This document shows, in pieces, positions 60,075 to 64,000 of a DNA stretch of 64,000 bases. Below the pieces are notes generated by a model. That model searched no databases. It was not told where the DNA came from and saw only the letters and a program-made list of their open reading frames with translations. Position numbers and translations under genes: made by a program. The stretch is from Macrobrachium rosenbergii (lineage: Eukaryota > Arthropoda > Malacostraca > Decapoda > Palaemonidae), in assembly GCF_040412425.1 (NCBI RefSeq), contig NC_089744.1:32002501-32066500 (forward strand), written 5' to 3'. Within the stretch, counting starts at the first letter, position 1, and every line of letters starts with the position of its first letter.

Positions 60075-60556
60075 TAAAAATCAGGTTTTGATCTACGAAA
60101 AACCTGTTTTTGGTAGTCACTGTTGAGTCCTCAAGGAGTTACCTTCCATGGGTCTTTCAGAGCTCTATGGTGACCAAACTAATATCAAAGAATTCTCTTT
60201 TAGTTGGTCTCGTGGCCAGGTATTGTGACATAATGACACTATAACACGTGATGGAGTATGTAATGGACTCAAAGATAAGAGGGCACTTTCCCTTATCTTA
60301 CAGCGAAGCTGTACCATGGCTCTTTCCATCGTCAAAACCTGCTAGAAGAGGAAGTGATTATTGGGCATGAGCAGTCCGCCATACTGTCGGCAAACACACC
60401 AGCACGGAGACCAAGAAGCCATTACTTTCTGTTGGTCAATGCAGGATGACCCCTCGCCCAAATCCCATGGCTTTTTGTCAGGGAAGTGGGAGGGTTTTGT
60501 TGATTCAACAGCAACTACCAAAAATAGGTTGTTCCTACATCAAAACCTGTTTTTTG
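60075..60556. repeat. Inverted repeat pair around AAAACCTGTTTTTGGTAG
   Basis: The segment 60075-60130 recurs inverted at 60502-60556 (shared words TCAGGTTTTGAT, AACCT-TTTTTGGTAGT, CTGTTGA). It may represent terminal repeats next to DIRS 3, but this is a guess from position. Confidence 0.5.
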
Positions 60557-60983
60557 ATAGCATAGTCGCTTGTTTCGTCCTCAAAGAGCTTTGCAAGGAA
60601 ATTGACAGGTGATGAAAAGGCTTAAGCTCTCAAATTTTAATCCAAACAACTCAAAGAAAAAACATTTCTGATCCAAGATCAAGCCGCAGGTTTCAAGCCC
60701 CATTCTTAATGCCTAATACCCCTCATGGTTTGGTAACAAAGAACAAGAAACTAAACACAGACTTAAGTTTTAGGGTAAAGTTCTACAGTTACTTAGGAAA
60801 CATGCTGGCTTTGGTTGCTGTCTTGTTGCACCTTCCCCCAGCAATTAGTTAACATAACCACCCATCAAGGAGACCCCTGGTTTTCCGCTGTAGCACCTAT
60901 GAGGTTAGGAGTAACCATACCACCTACTGATACACAGTGTAATCAAAACTGTTCTAGCTCGTGGCAATAATGTTTTAAGAATA

Positions 60984-61269
60984 CAGTAAACACCCTGGAT
61001 TCACAGGGGATGCGTAACACTACCTCCATGAATAGCTCAAATTTGTGAATATTTAAAACCCCCTCTAAAAATGCTTATATTTGAAAATTTTAATAGTTTT
61101 ATCACAAAAAGTGCATCTAGTCACAAAAATATGAAAATACTGTACAGTAATTTGTGAATAATTCTCTATGAAAAATTCCGCGAATAGGCGAATTTTCCGC
61201 AAATAGTGTATATATATGTTCCACAGAAGATCCCGCAAATGTGAGAATGTGAATCCAGGGGGTTTACTG
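60984..61269. mobile_element. MITE with CAGTAAAC ends, 286 bp, TA target duplication
   Basis: The left end is CAGTAAACACCCTGGATTCA and the right end inverted is CAGTAAACCCCCTGGATTCA. TA flanks it (60982-60983 and 61270-61271). Inside are inverted CGCGAATAGGCGAATTTTCC-like words and TTTGTGAATA. Ends at 731 and 14481 belong to the same or a related family. Confidence 0.9.
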
Positions 61270-61815
61270 TACTGTGATGACCACCCTGTACATTTGGAGA
61301 CTTCTTCAAAAGAGACATTTCTGATGAAGGCCAATGATGTACAGTACTTACTTTCTTAATATCGTGTGGCCTAGGAAAGGAGTGTGGATTTGCCTTTTTA
61401 ATGAGGGACACTAAAATTATTCTCAGCCCTAGTAGAGAGAGTGGTTTATTTGTGCTAGGGTGTAGGAAAATTGGACCCTCTGGGATGTTTGCCGTGACAT
61501 CTAGGTAAACCTTAAATGCTTGAACTGGGCATAATGTTTTGTCCTAAACTGAGTTTTCTTGTAAGAATTGATTTCCTTCTTAAAGGATTCTCATTCTTGG
61601 CCAAGAATGATGGGCCAGGGGACAAAAATAATTGATGGTCAGCTGTTTGTGTAATGCGTTGTCCTCATCTAAGAGAGTCCAGTTCACTAATACGAGCTCC
61701 TGATGCTAACGCAATCAAGATGATCACCTTTTGCAGAATTCGAGTTGTGGTTGTATTGGGTCCACTGAATTGAGGGGTTGATAGAAGTCTAAGCACCTTG
61801 CTCAGGGACCAAGTA

Positions 61816-62096
61816 CAGGCAGTCCCCAGTTGCCGGCAGGCTTGGTTATAGGCGATCTGGTTCTACAGCACTTGTCTAGAGACAAAAATCAGCAATTTTC
61901 TGCACTGATATGTGCCGGCTTCTGCTTACTGGTGTCAATAATTGGGTATTGGGGCTGGTACATACCTAACAGAGTCCTCGATCTCCAGTTATTGGAGCCG
62001 ATAAGCGCCGAAAATCACCAATTTTCAGTTATTGGCGATTTTCGCTTATTGCATGCCATCGGAACAGATCCCCCGCTGATAACTGGGGACTCCCTG
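61816..62096. mobile_element. MITE with CAGGCAGTCCCC ends, 281 bp, TA target duplication
   Basis: The left end is CAGGCAGTCCCCAGTTGCCG and the right end inverted is CAGGGAGTCCCCAGTTATCA. TA flanks both sides (61814-61815 and 62097-62098). The interior GGCGATCTGGTTCTACAGC and CTTGTCTAGAG words match the copies at 41813 and 51055. Confidence 0.92.
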
Positions 62097-62379
62097 TAAC
62101 TGGAAGCCTTTCGGGAGCAGGTCTTTGTAGTGCAAAAGACCGGAGAAGGGAAGTTCTATGATGGAGTCAATACCGGATCCATAAAGCAACTGTTCCATTA
62201 ATGCTGCCTTGTATGCCATGATTATTGTAACAACAAGGCGTTTGTCTTCAAAAAGGTATGTAAGAAAATTTAAAAGTGTTTCCATAGAAATCTCAACTGG
62301 GCTCTCAGTATGGATATAAACTACACGTACCTTTCATACGGACTGGTATGGTCAGATAGATGATGGCCATAGTTTTTGC

Positions 62380-63140
62380 ACTAGGTACCTAGCGATGTTG
62401 GGTGAATAATTTTCATGGTAGACAATATTTTAAAAATCCACACGTGAAGGTCTTGGTTCAGAAAGGAGGATGCGTAGACAACTTTCCCTCCTACTGTCTG
62501 GGATAGAACAGTGGACGGTAGTGGAACTGATCTCTTCGCCTCTTGTTGGAGTAAAAAGAACCAATGCCTGTTTGGCCATTTGGGGCTATTAAGTAAGCTG
62601 TTCCTTTGAAGGTTAGAAGCTTGCTCAAAACCTTCGAAATCTGGGAAAATGGAAGAAAAAGGTATATTGTCCTCCATTTGTTCCATTCTTGCAGAGGGCA
62701 TCTCTTGGTTTTGCTTGACTGTCCAAATTCGGAGAGACATGCATCCACTGGAAGTTTGTGACTCTCGTGTGTGGCAAACAAGTCCACTTCCGGTTGTGGA
62801 AGCATGTATTACACTGAGAGACCCTGTGAGGTGAACTGCAAACAAGTGCCACTTCCTTTCGGATGGCTAGCATCACCATACTGAGAGGAGGTGAACGTGA
62901 TCCCAATCTCTTGATGCAGGAATTGCAGTCATGTTGTCTAGAACAAATAAATTGTCTCTTCTGGAGGTTTGAATTTTCTGTGAGCAGGCATGTGTGTGTA
63001 TTGTTACTCGTACAGACGGGACGGAGGAGTCTGGGTGACCTGTTTTGCCAGAGACTCCTTCCAGGTCCAAGGCCAAAGTATCTCCCCAACTTTTTTATTC
63101 TTTTGATGAGGATGGTCTCGCATCTTTTTTCTTGCATGCG
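62380..63140 (-). pseudogene. DIRS 3 RNase H and post-RNase H region
   Basis: RNase H is marked by DNMTAI (in one frame) and by CIKRLGSRSPPLSMVMLAI and KEVAL (in the next). It is followed by PQPEVDLFATHESHKLPVDA, a GQYTFFFHFPRFRR stretch (other frame), then SKLLTFKGTAYLIAP and PKWPNRHWFFLL. The sequence PEVDLFAT--N--LP and F-G-ALLIAP-WP-QPW is typical of DIRS-like pol between RNase H and recombinase. At least three frame changes are needed, so it is inactive. Confidence 0.78.
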
Positions 63141-63340
63141 ATAGCCAGAATTTGTTCACATTTTTTAGTTGCAATCTGAGTATTGTATCTATTCCTGCAG
63201 CAGGCCCATCATACATTTTAATTGCCATCTGGAAACTCTGGGCCATGCAAGGAACATTTTGAAGTCTTTCTCTATTCTGTTTTGAGCATTGATGGGGAGA
63301 CACAACTAGCCGTGATGAGTATCCTAACACAGTCCTAGCC

Positions 63341-64000
63341 ACTGAAAACAGTCACCCAGAGTCACAATATCAGCATGTGTGGAGATCATCAAGCACAGTC
63401 TCAGAAAGAGTGGCTTTTCAGAGGCTGCTGCAGCCTCACTCACCAACTCCAGCTGGTTCCCTACCACATCCCTTTACTGAGGACAGTGGGTTAGGTTAGT
63501 GGCTTGGAGTGACAGATGGGGTTCTCATAACCTTAAGGTCTCTATTCCCACGTTAACTGACCTCACGTACTGAGGAATGTCAAGAAGCTTTCTCCAATCT
63601 TTTTCATCACTCTGGGAGGTTTCCACTGAACTTCTGTTAAAGCAACTACAAGTAGTCCTCTCCATACAAAAAATTTCCATTTTGGGAACTTGTTTGTAAG
63701 TTAAATTTGTTTGAAAGTCCAACAAAGTTAGCCTTGGTATCCAGAAAATAAAGTTTATATTAAAAATTTATTTTTCCCTAAAAAAAATTGTCAATGAAAA
63801 ATATGAAATAAAGTATATATATCCCAATATCTTCTGGACCCAAAAGTTTTTATGTTGAAAATTTGTATGCACAGGACTACCTGTAAGTTGTATTTTCACT
63901 GACCTGTCTTCCCCTACACATTTCAGGTGAAGAATTTTACTTTCTTTGCACCAGAGTAACCATGCTCAGTCTTTCAGCAATATATCAGATCATTTCTTAT
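63341..64000. other. No recognisable gene
   Basis: AT-rich towards the right edge. The - strand open stretch at 63525-63725 has no known motif. Confidence 0.35.

Larger units (their letters stand above)
60915..62285 (-). pseudogene. DIRS 3 tyrosine recombinase, split by two MITEs
   Basis: Segment 1 (62285-62100): FLTYLFEDKRLVVTIIMAYK, then SGLLHYKDLLPKGFQ. MITE at 62096-61816. Segment 2 (61813-61440): WSLSKVLRLLSTPQFSG, then IILIALASGARISELDSL with the box I Arg, then the LFLSPGPSFLAKNENPLRR stretch, then segments with P--F-PRPHDIKKV (about 61370), where the usual His-x-x-Arg is H-D-I-K. The frame goes on to CTGWSSQ (about 61285). MITE at 61269-60984. Segment 3: VFLKHYCHELEQF (about 60970-60930), which holds the nucleophilic Tyr. 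Removing the two insertions restores collinearity of the domain, although it still has stops. Confidence 0.82.
60610..63340 (-). mobile_element. DIRS-like retrotransposon 3, 3' half, interrupted by two MITEs
   Basis: On the - strand, from high to low coordinate: end of RT or connection (63340-63100, with MAIKMYDGPAAGIDTILRLQ), RNase H with DNMTAI and CIKRLGSRSPPLS (about 63000-62880), the PEVDLFAT block (62800), FKGTAYLIAP with PKWPNRHWF (about 62615-62570), and a tyrosine recombinase (62285-60915). MITEs at 61816-62096 and 60984-61269 are inserted within the recombinase. The 5' half is missing from the window or was lost. Confidence 0.78.

Overview
This window is nuclear DNA of an arthropod, most likely a decapod crustacean. 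The evidence is spliced genes with GT-AG introns, many AAT, CT/GA and AT microsatellites, TTAGG-type telomere-like words, abundant DIRS-like retroelements, a Penelope-like element, and a dispersed repeat ending in a GGCCTTTGGCC word that I remember from decapod sequences. The species assignment is inference. There are no bacterial-style operons, and nearly all long open frames are transposon remnants or simple-repeat artefacts.

Two host genes are recognisable, both only by their 3' ends, and they point at each other. On the + strand, three exons (16290-17264) encode the C-terminus of a beta-1,3-glucosyltransferase of the B3GLCT family, ending in the ER-retention-like tetrapeptide HEEL. On the - strand, three exons (56888-52001) encode the C-terminus of TRAPPC10, a subunit of the TRAPPII vesicle-tethering complex. 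All three exons of each gene keep frame across the junctions. The 34.7 kb between the two stop codons holds no recognisable host gene. DNA left of 16290 and right of 56888 is probably intronic to these genes if they continue outside the window.

Layout: 0.7-1.6 kb, AAT-rich mobile-element fragment. 2.35-6.1 kb, about 30 tandem copies of a roughly 120 bp monomer carrying GGTTAGGTTA, bounded by inverted flanks. 6.1-11.8 kb, four diverged tandem copies of a 1.1-1.6 kb unit containing non-LTR reverse transcriptase remnants. 12.0-13.4 kb, Penelope-like fragment (RT end plus GIY-YIG) with about 200 bp inverted ends. 13.4-14.5 kb, microsatellite-rich mobile-element fragment. 16.3-17.4 kb, B3GLCT exons. 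18.2-22.4 kb, degraded DIRS element (+). 22.5-26.8 kb, unassigned repeat carrying an inserted mariner with TA target duplication. 26.8-27.6 kb, piggyBac fragment and a 150 bp-arm hairpin. 29.9-32.0 kb, 2 kb element with a Mutator-like transposase fragment. 34.4-36.1 kb, foldback element with about 500 bp arms. 36.9-39.2 kb, TTAA-flanked element with roughly 385 bp internal tandem repeats. 40.4-42.4 kb, pogo/Tigger-like element with a nested MITE. 43.7-47.7 kb, second DIRS element (+). 47.9-49.9 kb, hAT (ZBED5-like) pseudogene. 50.7-51.5 kb, DIRS end with a MITE containing a 20 bp palindromic minisatellite. 52.0-56.9 kb, TRAPPC10 exons. 58.9-59.5 kb, piggyBac fragment. 60.6-63.3 kb, third DIRS element (-) whose tyrosine recombinase is split by two MITEs.

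No intact autonomous transposon, RNA gene or CRISPR array was found. The most interesting material is structural: a TTAGG-like satellite between inverted flanks, TA-flanked MITEs sharing terminal sequence with a Mutator-like element, several foldback structures, and layered insertions that give a relative chronology.
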